A stretch of DNA of 32,743 bases, taken from positions 1-32,743 of the forward strand of contig SXPC01000264.1 in the NCBI GenBank assembly GCA_005778225.1. Direction: 5' to 3'. This document shows positions 17,226 through 26,202 of this stretch, piece by piece; position 1 is the stretch's first letter, and each line of letters begins with the position of its first letter. The DNA is from Planctomyces sp. Its GTDB lineage: Bacteria > Planctomycetota > Planctomycetia > Planctomycetales > Planctomycetaceae. Below the pieces are notes generated by a model. It ran no database searches. It saw only the letters and a program-made list of their open reading frames with translations, and was not told where the DNA came from. A program made the position numbers and the translations under genes.

Positions 17226-17785
17226 TCCCGCGCCGCCTCTTTCAACTCAGGCTTCGACAGCTTGCGGTTCTCATCGTACGGAACAACTTCGCCGCGCCCG
17301 ATCACGCCGCGCAATTCAATCATCACCGGCCGGTTCCCCGGTGCCGTCAACGTGATGAGCGCATCGCCCGACGACCCGTCCGCTTCAAACGGAATCTCGG
17401 TCGACCAGCTCGCCTGCACCCAGGTCAAATCGACATCACCCAACTGCTTGGAATCGAGCGTCATCCAACTCGTCTCACCAGACAGCGTGATCCCTTCACC
17501 TAAGGTCGCAGACTTCGTGCCCGGCTCACCTTCGAGTCCCGCAATCAGCCCGGGAACACTGTTGGAATAACGCACCCACCAGTTCTTACCACTGGTGATC
17601 GCTTCCCGTCTGATATCGCCAAAAAACGTCAGCGTTGTGTTGACGGCATCTTCGGTCTTCTGACGCGAAAAGATCGCCATCGTCGCGGGGACGGAGACAC
17701 TGATCAGGACCCCAATGACTGCAACCACGAGAATCAGTTCAAACAGCGTGAACCCGCGTCGAGACCCGACAAGCGGGGAACGCAA
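17222..17785 (-). CDS. gspH: Minor pseudopilin GspH, TTG start
   Basis: I place the start at TTG 17785. It is preceded by AAGGGGAG with 8 bases between it and the start codon, and gives an ideal 11-residue leader (MRSPLVGSRRG) before FTLFELILVVAVIGVLISV, with Glu at +5. The in-frame ATG at 17866 would give a 38-residue leader made from the intergenic hairpin, which is implausible. The 187-residue product has a GspH-like body (ITLSGE, ALITLTAPGNRPVMIELRG). It should link the pseudopilus shaft (GspG) to the tip complex. It is the first gene of the H-I-J-K set joined by 4-bp overlaps, 102 bases after gspG. Confidence 0.83.
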   Translation of the reverse strand: MRSPLVGSRRGFTLFELILVVAVIGVLISVSVPATMAIFSRQKTEDAVNTTLTFFGDIRREAITSGKNWWVRYSNSVPGLIAGLEGEPGTKSATLGEGITLSGETSWMTLDSKQLGDVDLTWVQASWSTEIPFEADGSSGDALITLTAPGNRPVMIELRGVIGRGEVVPYDENRKLSKPELKEAARE

Positions 17786-17816
17786 CGTCTCCGCTCCCCT
17801 TCCCTCTCGACAAGGG

Positions 17817-17845
17817 AAGAGGCTCACGCCAAACATGAGCCTCTT
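17817..17845 (-). terminator. Hairpin between gspG and gspH
   Basis: A perfect 10-bp stem (AAGAGGCTCA 17817-17826 with TGAGCCTCTT 17836-17845) and a 9-base loop lie 42 bases after the gspG stop. No T-tract follows on the minus strand (CCCTTGTCGAG), so this is more likely a 3' mRNA stabiliser or partial attenuator that keeps the major pseudopilin message abundant than a full terminator. Confidence 0.55.
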
Positions 17846-17887
17846 GTCGAAATCGTGTCGATGCACTGCAGAACCTCAGGACGTCAA

Positions 17888-18349
17888 TCAGGTTTGGACG
17901 GTCCAGTTAACGACATCATCACCGCCGCCCTGCTCGTCCTGCTTGTTAGGACCAGCAGACCAGATGGCAGGTTTGTCGGTATCAGATTTTGTGTTGGGGT
18001 ACTCGTAAAACAGCGCCGTGCCCCAGGCATCCAGAGGCTTCGTTTCCAGCAACGGCTTGACAGCCTTGCCAGTCTCGTCAGCTTTCGCCATCAGCAGCGT
18101 GTAGACCTCATCGCCAGAACCCTGTGGATATTCGCCCGCATGATCAGCGGCGTACAGCTTAAGAGCCTGCTCAAGACCATGGATACTTGATTGAGTCGTC
18201 TTGATATTTGCCTTCTGTTGAGTCCCCAGCAGGTTCGGGACAACCATCGCTGCCAGAACACCAAGAATTGCCAGAACGATCAAAAGCTCCAGCAGAGAAA
18301 AACCGCGTCGAGCCGGGCGGACAACCGCATGTGATGAAAGACGTTTCAT
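17888..18349 (-). CDS. gspG: Major pseudopilin GspG
   Basis: GspG forms the shaft of the pseudopilus that pushes substrates through GspD. The 16-residue basic leader ends RPARRG, followed by FSLLELLIVLAILGVLAAMV with Glu21 at +5. PNLLGTQQKANIKTTQ and LEQALKLYAADHAGEYP are the conserved alpha-helical spine. LDAWGTALFYEYPN and the end IWSAGPNKQ...GGGDDVVNW match the C-terminal calcium-binding loop of GspG. Length is 153 residues, normal for the family. I prefer ATG 18349 because AGGTG lies 9 bases upstream; a GTG at 18361 would add four residues but is part of that ribosome site. It lies 166 bases after gspF, in a gap holding a dispersed repeat, and is followed by a hairpin. Confidence 0.95.
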   Translation of the reverse strand: MKRLSSHAVVRPARRGFSLLELLIVLAILGVLAAMVVPNLLGTQQKANIKTTQSSIHGLEQALKLYAADHAGEYPQGSGDEVYTLLMAKADETGKAVKPLLETKPLDAWGTALFYEYPNTKSDTDKPAIWSAGPNKQDEQGGGDDVVNWTVQT

Positions 18350-18412
18350 GTTGATAAACACCTATCTATACGAGACTTGAATTTGTTGTTTGACCACGAT
18401 GGCACCGCCACA

Positions 18413-18447
18413 TTGTAGGGGGCAGGCGAGGCTTTGCGAACCGCACC
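18413..18447 (+). repeat. 35-bp dispersed intergenic repeat, copy 2
   Basis: Matches the element at 13717-13751 in 31 of 35 positions, same orientation; the core GCGAACCGCACC is identical. It lies in the 166-base gap between gspF and gspG, opposite in orientation to the genes. Confidence 0.8.
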
Positions 18448-18515
18448 GTTTTGAATCATTATTTTACCGTATCGGAAGGATCCGTTACAGACGATTTCGA
18501 CAAATGGTCAGTCTA

Positions 18516-19745
18516 TTAAACCGCTGTCGAGCTCTGCAGAATCGGAAGCAGCAGGGCCGCCACAATAAACAGCACCACAACCGCCATCATCAGCAGCATG
18601 ATCGGTTCGATCATCCGCACGACCAGCTCTAGCGACCGTTCCGTCCGGCGCTCGAGCGTATCAGCGATGTTGATCAGAACCGCTTCCAGGCGGTTGGAGT
18701 CTTCACCAACTGATATTAATTCAACAACCTCGGTCGGAAAATGTTTCGATTGAGCAAGAGGTTGTGCCAACGATTTTCCGGTAGAAACCCGTTCAGAAGC
18801 CGTCGCAATGGCTTCCTGCAGAATGATATTGCCCGTTGCGTCCTGACTGATCTTCATGGACCTGAGCAAGGGAACACCATTGTTAAGCAGCGTTCCCAGA
18901 ACGCGACAAAATCTCGCAATCGCCAGATTCTTCATGATCGGACCAGGCCCGAACCGTGTCCCGCCCAGTTTCACCTCGAAAATCGACACCTGGGCAACCA
19001 GACGTTTCCCGAATTCTGAGTCGAGAAACTGCTTGATCCCGTAACCAATTCCCGCCACAACAAACAACAGCAGAAACCAGTACTTCTCCATGGTTTCGCT
19101 CATCGCCAGCATGACAACTGTCGCCGTCGGCAGCGCGCCGCGCTCTTTGAGTCGCTCGAAAATCGGCTCGAACTGTGGCACGACCGTGATCATCATCACG
19201 ATGACCACCAGGATTCCGAATGTCAGCAGAAACATGGGGTAAATCATCGCCCCCATCACTTTGCTGCGCATTTCCGCCTGATGCTGCGTGAAGATCGCCA
19301 GACGTCGCAAAACGTCTTCCATAAAGCTGCCTTCCTCGCCCGCCTCAATCAGGCTGCAGGAAAGCTCGTTAAATGTTCGTGGATGTCGCTTCATCGCCTC
19401 TGTCAGCGTTCGACCGTTGGCAACCTGCCCGGAGATCGACGAAATCGCTTCCTTGAGCGCGGGATTATTCGACTGGTCCTCAATGATCTTGAGCGACCGC
19501 AGCAGCGGCACCCCTGCTCCCAATAGGTCCGAAAGCTGTGAATAGAATTGGCTTAACTGCGTCGAAGAAACCCGTTTCCCTCCGACCTGCATCGACATCT
19601 TCGAGCCACCCGCCGGCTTCACCTCCAGCGGAAACACCTTCTTGGCCTGCAGCTGCGCAATGGCTTCCTTCATGTCAGCGGCTGTCAACGTCCCCGTGAC
19701 CGCCGTCCCCGACATCTCTCGTCCGGTATAAACGAATTCAGCCAT
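18516..19745 (-). CDS. gspF: Inner-membrane platform protein GspF
   Basis: GspF is the polytopic core of the secretion platform and is driven by GspE. The 409-residue protein has two T2SSF repeats, each followed by membrane segments. Repeat 1 (about 65-190) contains FYSQLSDLLGAGVPLLRSLK and LIEAGEEGSFMEDVLRRLA. Repeat 2 (about 268-400) contains FCRVLGTLLNNGVPLLRSMK and LISVGEDSNRLEAVLINIA. Membrane helices are near 170-189, 221-238 and 378-405. The short N-terminus (MAEFVYTGREMSGTAVTGTL) is the usual GspF opening. Length and motif pattern are normal. It lies 103 bases after gspE and 166 bases before gspG. Confidence 0.95.
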   Translation of the reverse strand: MAEFVYTGREMSGTAVTGTLTAADMKEAIAQLQAKKVFPLEVKPAGGSKMSMQVGGKRVSSTQLSQFYSQLSDLLGAGVPLLRSLKIIEDQSNNPALKEAISSISGQVANGRTLTEAMKRHPRTFNELSCSLIEAGEEGSFMEDVLRRLAIFTQHQAEMRSKVMGAMIYPMFLLTFGILVVIVMMITVVPQFEPIFERLKERGALPTATVVMLAMSETMEKYWFLLLFVVAGIGYGIKQFLDSEFGKRLVAQVSIFEVKLGGTRFGPGPIMKNLAIARFCRVLGTLLNNGVPLLRSMKISQDATGNIILQEAIATASERVSTGKSLAQPLAQSKHFPTEVVELISVGEDSNRLEAVLINIADTLERRTERSLELVVRMIEPIMLLMMAVVVLFIVAALLLPILQSSTAV

Positions 19746-19848
19746 ATCTCATCTTCAACCGCAAAAACTGGAAATCATTCGAGTTATAAACACCACAGCC
19801 GTTCCCGGTGTCCGGCTAATTTCCAATTCTCAATCCCTAATTCCGGTA

Positions 19849-21546
19849 CTACTCCGTCTTCGAAACCCGGAGCACTTCCTCAACGCTCGTAATCCCGTTG
19901 AGAACCCGCTGCCACCCGCATTCCCGCAGCGTCATCATGCCTGTCGTCAGCACATACTTGCGAAGCTCGACCGTACTTTTGCGCTGGACGGTCATCTCTT
20001 TCAAGATCGGGTCGTTGAGCATCAATTCGAACACACCAATCCGTCCGGAATACCCCGACTCCCGACACTCTCGACAACCGACAGGTTTATAGAACTCGAC
20101 ATCCGGATGTTTCGCCAGGATCTCTCGGAAGTCCGGCGGGAAGTCATCATGCTCACGGTCAACCGGTTTACGACAATGCTTGCATAGCTTTCGTACCAGA
20201 CGTTGAGCGAGCACTCCTTCGACCGTACTCGCCACCAGGTACGACTCGATCTTCATATCGATCAGACGTGTGATTGCGCCCGGTGCATCGTTGGTGTGGA
20301 GCGTACTGAAAACAAGGTGACCCGTCAGTGACGCCTGAATCGCCGATTCGGCCGTCTCATGGTCCCGAATTTCCCCAATCAAAATGACATCCGGGTCGTG
20401 ACGTAAAATACTTCTCAGACCCGCAGCAAACGTCAGCCCGACTTTATGGTGCACCTGAATCTGGCTCAGCCCCGGCGTCTGATATTCGACCGGGTCTTCG
20501 ACAGTAATAATCTTGACTTCGGGTGACTGGATTTCTTTGAGCGCACTATACAGCGTCGTTGACTTACCAGACCCCGTCGGCCCTGTCACCAGGACGATCC
20601 CGTGTGGCAGATCGATCAACTGTCGGAACTTTTTATCCATATCGGGAGGCATGTTGACGTTCTTCAGATTAAAGACCATCCGGTCCTTATCCAGAAGACG
20701 CAGAACGATCCCTTCTCCGAAGACCATCGGGATGACCGAGACCCGTAAGTCAATCGCCTTGCCCGCGACTCGCAGATTGATCCGGCCGTCCTGAGGCAGA
20801 CGCTTCTCGGCAATATTCAAACGTGACATGATTTTCAGACGGGTCACGATCGCCGATGCAAACTGGTTGATCTCCGATGGGACCGGCTGTATCTGCAGAA
20901 TACCATCGACGCGGAAACGAATCGTCAGCCCGCGTTCAATCGGCTCAATGTGAACGTCGCTCGCCCTCTGCTCGACCGCTTCGATGAGCAGTTCATTCAC
21001 GAGGCGAATCACGGAAGGGGCCTGAGCCGATTCCGCGAGCTCGCCCATCTCGTGGTCGAGCTTCTGCAGATATTCTGCGTCGTCTTCACTCTCCTGCTGA
21101 CGCACCATCTCGTTGATCGTGTCGCCGCCGACCCCGAGGTGCTCCTTGATCCGGTCACTGATCTCACGCTGTCGAGCCAGTACAGGCTTGAGAGAAATGC
21201 CGCTCGCCGTGCTCAGCTCATCAACGACATCGAGCTCGAACGCGTCACTGATCGCGACCACGACATGTCCGTTCTCCCGATACAGAGGGAGCAGTTCATG
21301 TCGGAAAATCGTCTTTGTCGGAAAGCGGGTCAGGATGTCGCGATCAATGGTGATTTTGCGGAGGTCGATCACATCAAGGCCGAACTCATCACCCAGGCAC
21401 TGGAGGACTTGGTCTTCCGTCAGCCAGCCCCGTTCCATGGCCGCTTTATCAAGTCGTGCGCCCACGCCAGACCCTTGCAGATCCTTGACCTGCTCGGCCG
21501 TCAATAGCCCGTCACGTACCAGTACACTTTCAAGCGCCATGATCAT
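19849..21546 (-). CDS. gspE: Type II secretion ATPase GspE
   Basis: This is the hexameric cytoplasmic motor that powers pseudopilus assembly. The N1E-like domain (about 1-150) shows the tandem GspE/PilB pattern ([24 protein letters not shown]). [20 protein letters not shown] starts the N2E region at 196. Walker A is GPTGSGKST (322-330), the Asp box is [10 protein letters not shown] (347-356), Walker B is [10 protein letters not shown] (386-395) and the His box is [17 protein letters not shown] (405-421). The zinc-binding cysteines are Cys455, Cys458, Cys491 and Cys494 (CKHC...CREC). All catalytic motifs are intact, so this is the functional motor. At 565 residues it is near the usual size. 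It begins 67 bases after the large N-repeat gene. Confidence 0.96.
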   Translation of the reverse strand: MIMALESVLVRDGLLTAEQVKDLQGSGVGARLDKAAMERGWLTEDQVLQCLGDEFGLDVIDLRKITIDRDILTRFPTKTIFRHELLPLYRENGHVVVAISDAFELDVVDELSTASGISLKPVLARQREISDRIKEHLGVGGDTINEMVRQQESEDDAEYLQKLDHEMGELAESAQAPSVIRLVNELLIEAVEQRASDVHIEPIERGLTIRFRVDGILQIQPVPSEINQFASAIVTRLKIMSRLNIAEKRLPQDGRINLRVAGKAIDLRVSVIPMVFGEGIVLRLLDKDRMVFNLKNVNMPPDMDKKFRQLIDLPHGIVLVTGPTGSGKSTTLYSALKEIQSPEVKIITVEDPVEYQTPGLSQIQVHHKVGLTFAAGLRSILRHDPDVILIGEIRDHETAESAIQASLTGHLVFSTLHTNDAPGAITRLIDMKIESYLVASTVEGVLAQRLVRKLCKHCRKPVDREHDDFPPDFREILAKHPDVEFYKPVGCRECRESGYSGRIGVFELMLNDPILKEMTVQRKSTVELRKYVLTTGMMTLRECGWQRVLNGITSVEEVLRVSKTE

Positions 21547-21613
21547 CGAGAAACCGTCAACTCCCCTGAATCTTCAAACGGACAAATTAAAATTGAACTC
21601 CGAAGCGGGATCA

Positions 21614-24600
21614 TTAGCGACCCCCGCCACCTCGTCCACCGCCGCCAAAGCCCCCACCGCCGCGGCCGCCCGTACCTCCGCCACCGCGACCACCGAATCC
21701 GCCTCCACCGAAGCCACCGGTTCCGCCGCCACCGCGACCGAATCCGCCCTGGCCACCCTGGCCTCCAAATCCGCCACCCCCGCCTTGCATCATCTGACGG
21801 AATTGATCGCGTCGAGCAGCATCATCACCGCCACCGCTTGGAGCACCACCAGCATTGCGTCCGCCGGAAGAGGAAGAAGAGGACGAGACGTTCGAGCGAG
21901 TCGTTGAGACCTGAACCTTCGGCAGAAGAGCCCCCAGCGTCTGTTGCACAACTGCAGGATCTGAGTTCTCGAGCCCAATCACGCGAATCGTCCGTTTGGC
22001 ATCGCGAGCCGATTCATCAAGGGCCGCGACCATCGTCTTGATCTGCTGGAACAACTGGTCATTGGCAGACACAACGATCTGACTGGTATTAGTATCCACA
22101 GCGATCGTCACCCGGTCTGCAAACAGAGCAGGCCCAGCCGCACGGCCACCGCCATTGTTATTTCCACCTTGTTGCTGAGGAGCCTCATACAGAGAATCGC
22201 GGAAACTCTCTTTCACGATGTCTGCCACCATCGCTGCATCCGCATAGTTGACCGGAATCATGCGCGGCAGACGTCCTGAAAGCTGTCCGGGATACTCGGA
22301 GACGTCCAGAATCTTCAGCAACTGCTCGACTTCGCTGACCATCGCAGCCGTCCCGGAAATAAACAGCGAGTTCGTCCGGTCATCAGGAATCACCTTCAGC
22401 GATGTCGCAGAAGACGTGGGCATTGTCGGGCTGAAGCTACTGCCACCGCGAGAGGATCCGCGTGACCCGTAGGATGAGTATCCACCATAGCCACTCGAGT
22501 AACCCGACAAGCTGCTCGAAACGGTATCAATCGACGCATTCGGGAAGAAGTCGCTCAGCATCGAAGCAACCGTTCCTGCTTCCGCCGCCTTCAGATAGAA
22601 GACAGTCCACTGCGTCTGATTGGCCGACTGGGAAGCCACATTCGCCAGCAGATCTTCCAACTCATCCAGAAGCGCTTCGTCACGCGAGCTGATCACCAGT
22701 TCGCCACCCACAACGGCGATCGAAATATCGGCTTTCTTCTCCTCGGTCGGAGCAGGCTGCGTCGACGGAGCAGATTGCTTTTCACTTTGCATCGAAGCCA
22801 GTTGAGCATTCACGACGGGCTTTTGTCCAAAGTGCGTCTGAAACTGGTCCACACTGGAACTCTGTGGAGCAGACGTCGTCGGACCTTCTGCAGGTGGTTG
22901 TACTTCTGGCTGACGTGTCGAAGAAGGGGTAATCACTCGGATCTTATTGTCATGCGAGCGGTTCCAGATCTGCTCGATCGTCTCCGCCATTTTCGCAGGA
23001 TCTTGACCACTCAGTGGAATGCGACGAACCGGGCCGCGATTGCGATTCTGTTGAACCGTCTGTCCGGTTTCTCCCAGCTGCAGCAACATGGCTTTGACTT
23101 GCGCGACCTGATCAACGGTCCCACGAATCAACAGGCTGCGACCTTCTGGATCCGACTGGATCGCAGGAGCCTGACGCCCCTCGCTGGTAAACATGTTCGA
23201 GAGCACAACCGAAGCCGAATAAGCATCGACGCGGTTCAGCGGAATCACAGCCACCGACATTCCGCCACCCGAACTATCCAGCAGTCGAACGAGTTCCGCA
23301 GCTTCCTGTTGCTTCTCTTCCGTTCCAATAATGTGCAGGACATCCAGATCACCATCCTTATTGATAATAATCCCTGGGATCATCATCTGGACGGAATTCG
23401 CGACGACATCCATATCCCCGTTCTTCAGCGGGACGACTCGCACTTTGGGGACAGTTCGATTGGCATAGGCCGCGTTCTGATCATCATTGAGCGGGATATC
23501 CAGCTCTTCGATCGCCTGACGGACAATCAACAGTTCCACAGGCTTGGCAGAAACCAGCAGGGTATTTGTACGGTCATCAATCGTCACGCGAGCCAGATTG
23601 GTCGGACCAGAGGTCTGTTGTTGATTTTCATCTCCACCACCACCACGTCCACCACCAAACCGGCGCATCATATCTTCCCAGGGATTACCGCCGCGACGAG
23701 ACGTCGGAGCAGATGGGCTCAACGACTTATCAACTCCCAGCAGCGAGCGAATAATCGGCTCGACCTGAGATGCTTGCACATACTTCAGCTTGAAGGCTTC
23801 CATGGCGTAGTCCCCCGAACCATTCGGCTTGGACTTATCCAGCAATTCTTTGATTCGCATCGCATTGCTGGCGGTCGCTGTGACAATCACCTGATTGGAC
23901 TTCGATAGCGCCGTGACTTCGCCATGCTTGCCGATCATCTTCGTCAGGTCATCTTTGATCGATGATGCTTCCAGATCACCCGTTTCCAGCAGAACCCGAA
24001 CGAACTCATTACGACCACGCAGCGGCAGTTCAGCGGCTGTCACGGTTGGTACAAGCGTAGCTGGAATTCCGTCGGCGATCTTGATGGCGACGAGGAATTT
24101 ATCCCGCTGCACTAAGGCATAACCGCGTTGAATCAGATAGCCGTTCAGAACATCCAGCGCCTCGATCGGCGTGTACTGACGAGAATCGATGTAATTAAAG
24201 GTTCCCGGAGGAATGACATCCAGATCCAAAGTCAGTCCGGAGATCTTCGCAAACAGCATCAGCACATCGGCCCATTGGGCATTACGGAAATTGAACGACA
24301 TCGTCTCAACCCCCTCAGCCGGGATCGACTTGAGCATCTCATCTGCAACTCCAAAATCAATCACCGCAGGCCCGCTGACAGCGACGACCGGCTTGTCTGC
24401 AAGCGCTGCTTCCAGTTCTTTGGCCAGATCGTCATCGTTTTTTGACGGCGTGGTTGTCGATGTCGTTGCGGTCGCTGGCTGTTGACCTCCTGGAGGAGGA
24501 CCCAGCATTTCGTTCCACTTGTTTTTCTGGTCGTCACTCAGGACAGCCAGAATTTTGGTATCTGTTTCCGCCTGTAGTTTTTCACGTTCCTCGCGAGACA

Positions 24601-25198
24601 TCCGAAACCCTCGACCACCGCCACTGCTTTCCTGCATGATGGCATTGATCTTGTCTTTCTGCTCCTGAGACAGATTCAACGCGGTTGCCTGATCTTCGTC
24701 GACAATCGCGCGTGTTCCACTACTGCGCAGCCCCAGCTCTTTCAATCGCTTGAACTGAGTCGGGTCCAATACTTTCTGGACTTCAGCTTCACCCTTTTTG
24801 GCTGTATCTCGACTAAGAACTCGGAACTCTTCTCGAGCAGCAGCTTTTTCGTCTTCCGACTCGCTGTTCATCTTTCCGAACAGATCGCGAAACTTCGCCA
24901 CTGTCTCTTCGTCAGGAGTCAATGTTTCCCGCAAACCTTCCAGCTTCGCTTTCTGGTCGTCTGTCAACTTGAGTTCAGCGCTTTGCTCCTGATCCATCAG
25001 GACACGCATGATTCCGCCGCCGCCCATGCCTCCAAATCCACCACCCCCAAAACCGCCACGACCACCCCCACCGCCAAAACCGCCACGATCCCCACCCCGT
25101 CCACCACCCCCGGGTTGTGCCCAGGCATGAGTGCAGGTCAGAGCGATCAGACACAAAGCGATGGCAGGAAATATGTTAAGGCGATTCAGTGCGATCAT
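21614..25198 (-). CDS. LTxxQ domain fused to secretin-type N-domain repeats, no secretin barrel
   Basis: The ATG at 25198 gives 1194 residues with a clean signal peptide (IFPAIALCLIALTCTHAWA, cleavage before Gln). The TTG at 25267 would put 23 charged residues in front of it and falls inside a promoter-like motif. Order: Gly/Arg-rich linker; LTxxQ (Spy/CpxP-like) region about 50-245 with LKLTDDQ, LNLSQEQ and VLSDDQ motifs; an N0-like domain near 300-365 (MSFNFRNAQWADVLMLFAKI); then about eight N1-like repeats, recognisable by tails such as IDDRTNTLLVSA, PDDRTNSLFISG and VDTNTSQIVVSA; and a C-terminal tail of Gly with Arg, Phe and Thr. No secretin-domain signature (VPxLGDIPxxxxLF) exists, so it cannot form the channel alone. 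It is placed directly before gspE. A periplasmic partner or extension of GspD is my inference. LTxxQ proteins bind other proteins or metals in the periplasm. Confidence 0.85.
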   Translation of the reverse strand: MIALNRLNIFPAIALCLIALTCTHAWAQPGGGGRGGDRGGFGGGGGRGGFGGGGFGGMGGGGIMRVLMDQEQSAELKLTDDQKAKLEGLRETLTPDEETVAKFRDLFGKMNSESEDEKAAAREEFRVLSRDTAKKGEAEVQKVLDPTQFKRLKELGLRSSGTRAIVDEDQATALNLSQEQKDKINAIMQESSGGGRGFRMSREEREKLQAETDTKILAVLSDDQKNKWNEMLGPPPGGQQPATATTSTTTPSKNDDDLAKELEAALADKPVVAVSGPAVIDFGVADEMLKSIPAEGVETMSFNFRNAQWADVLMLFAKISGLTLDLDVIPPGTFNYIDSRQYTPIEALDVLNGYLIQRGYALVQRDKFLVAIKIADGIPATLVPTVTAAELPLRGRNEFVRVLLETGDLEASSIKDDLTKMIGKHGEVTALSKSNQVIVTATASNAMRIKELLDKSKPNGSGDYAMEAFKLKYVQASQVEPIIRSLLGVDKSLSPSAPTSRRGGNPWEDMMRRFGGGRGGGGDENQQQTSGPTNLARVTIDDRTNTLLVSAKPVELLIVRQAIEELDIPLNDDQNAAYANRTVPKVRVVPLKNGDMDVVANSVQMMIPGIIINKDGDLDVLHIIGTEEKQQEAAELVRLLDSSGGGMSVAVIPLNRVDAYSASVVLSNMFTSEGRQAPAIQSDPEGRSLLIRGTVDQVAQVKAMLLQLGETGQTVQQNRNRGPVRRIPLSGQDPAKMAETIEQIWNRSHDNKIRVITPSSTRQPEVQPPAEGPTTSAPQSSSVDQFQTHFGQKPVVNAQLASMQSEKQSAPSTQPAPTEEKKADISIAVVGGELVISSRDEALLDELEDLLANVASQSANQTQWTVFYLKAAEAGTVASMLSDFFPNASIDTVSSSLSGYSSGYGGYSSYGSRGSSRGGSSFSPTMPTSSATSLKVIPDDRTNSLFISGTAAMVSEVEQLLKILDVSEYPGQLSGRLPRMIPVNYADAAMVADIVKESFRDSLYEAPQQQGGNNNGGGRAAGPALFADRVTIAVDTNTSQIVVSANDQLFQQIKTMVAALDESARDAKRTIRVIGLENSDPAVVQQTLGALLPKVQVSTTRSNVSSSSSSSGGRNAGGAPSGGGDDAARRDQFRQMMQGGGGGFGGQGGQGGFGRGGGGTGGFGGGGFGGRGGGGTGGRGGGGFGGGGRGGGGR

Positions 25199-25245
25199 GG
25201 TCTTTTTCCGGTCTCTGCGCAGGATAGGGCCATAGGGAGGCCTCT

Positions 25246-25278
25246 CTCTAAACACAGTGTCGGACAAAACGATTCGCG
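25246..25278 (-). promoter_or_regulatory. Two-block motif upstream of the N-repeat gene
   Basis: On the minus strand, CGCGAATCG (25278-25270), 14 bases, then GTGTTTAGAG (25255-25246); 47 bases lie between it and ATG 25198. The same two blocks with identical spacing precede the neighbouring paralogue (26203-26235). The spacing fits -35/-10 elements of an alternative sigma factor or a two-half-site operator; the type is unknown. Confidence 0.65.
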
Positions 25279-25402
25279 CAAAGACGTTTTTTTTCCCGCC
25301 CCTCCTACCTTCTCATGTCAAATGCCCCAACCCGCAAGCGTAAACCACACTGGAAGATATAAAAAATCACCGCTGCCTAGCGTCGCGAAAAGCCCTACAC
25401 AT

Positions 25403-25436
25403 GAAAAAAGCCGCCACACAACCTGTGCAGCGGCTT
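25403..25436 (-). terminator. Intrinsic terminator after the LTxxQ gene
   Basis: Minus-strand stem AAGCCGC with GCGGCTT (25430-25436 with 25408-25414), enclosing a partly paired loop, is followed by a six-base U run (A at 25404-25409). It lies 31 bases after the LTxxQ stop and isolates that gene from the N-repeat gene, which has its own promoter-like motif. Confidence 0.85.
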
Positions 25437-25467
25437 CAAATTCGATGACTGAAATGTCAAGAAATGA

Positions 25468-26157
25468 CTAGTTGGCAGCGGCAGGCTCTGGTCCGAGCAT
25501 CTCTTTCCACTTGGTCTTCTGGTCGTCCGTCAGCACAGCGGTTACTTTCTCTTCGAGCTCTTCACGCTGCTTGGCTCGCTCCTCACGAGACATCCGTTGG
25601 CCACCGCCGCCGCCCTGGCCGCGGTTCTCACGCATGATTTCGTTGATCTTCTCTTTCTGCTCGTCGGTCAATGCTAAGGCCTTGGCGTTTTCTTCCGTCG
25701 TGATCAGACGCACGCCACCGGCTCGCAGGGCTAGTTGTTTGACTCGCTTATATTGGGCTTCGTCAAGAATCTTAGCGACTCCTTCATCAGCTTTCTTTGC
25801 CATGTCTTCGGTCAGCTTTGCGACTTCTTTACGAATCTCTGCTCGCTCATCGTCAGAAGCATCGCGCATCTTGCCGAAGATCTCGGTCATCTTTTCCCGA
25901 TCCGGGGCCAGCTCTTTGCCAAGTTCCTGCAGCTTCTCGACCTGCTCATCTGTGAGCTTCAGTTCGGCTCGTCGTTCTTCGTTCATCAGGATGGCAAGCA
26001 CGCCACCGCCGCCCATGCCCCCCATCATCCCGCCACGACCTGCTCCGCGTCCGCCGCCAGGTGGCTGAGCCATTGTCGAAGCAGGTTCAAAGACAACTGC
26101 AATCGCCAGTAGCATTGCAAATGTCGTCACGCCAGTAAAAAACGCTTTTCGCATCAT
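25468..26157 (-). CDS. Secreted LTxxQ (Spy/CpxP-like) protein, paralogue of the fusion's N-terminal domain
   Basis: The 229-residue product has a signal peptide (cleavage near STMA-QPP) and a Gly/Arg/Met-rich linker. A helical, charged domain with three LTxxQ-type motifs follows: LKLTDEQVEKLQEL, LALTDEQKEKINEIM and VLTDDQKTKWKEMLG. Such proteins are periplasmic, similar to Spy/CpxP, which bind misfolded proteins or metals. It aligns end to end with residues about 30-245 of the neighbouring fusion (GGxxxxLM opening, RMSREER, DDQKxKWxEMLGP ending). AAGGA lies 8 bases before the ATG. A terminator follows, so it is transcribed separately. Function here is not known; it may be a free partner or competitor of the fused domain. 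Confidence 0.85.
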   Translation of the reverse strand: MMRKAFFTGVTTFAMLLAIAVVFEPASTMAQPPGGGRGAGRGGMMGGMGGGGVLAILMNEERRAELKLTDEQVEKLQELGKELAPDREKMTEIFGKMRDASDDERAEIRKEVAKLTEDMAKKADEGVAKILDEAQYKRVKQLALRAGGVRLITTEENAKALALTDEQKEKINEIMRENRGQGGGGGQRMSREERAKQREELEEKVTAVLTDDQKTKWKEMLGPEPAAAN

Positions 26158-26202
26158 GGTCTCAATCCTTCAGTGTGTGGCAGGAAGCAATTTTTTGACC
26201 CA

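Noticed and set aside
22775-23908. 377-codon plus-strand frame
   Set aside because: It lies fully antisense to the N-repeat gene, whose domains are clear; its His/Arg/Ile-rich sequence has no recognisable domain.
25199-25267. 23-residue N-terminal extension of the N-repeat protein from TTG 25267
   Set aside because: It would put charged residues ahead of a good signal peptide and overlaps the shared upstream motif.
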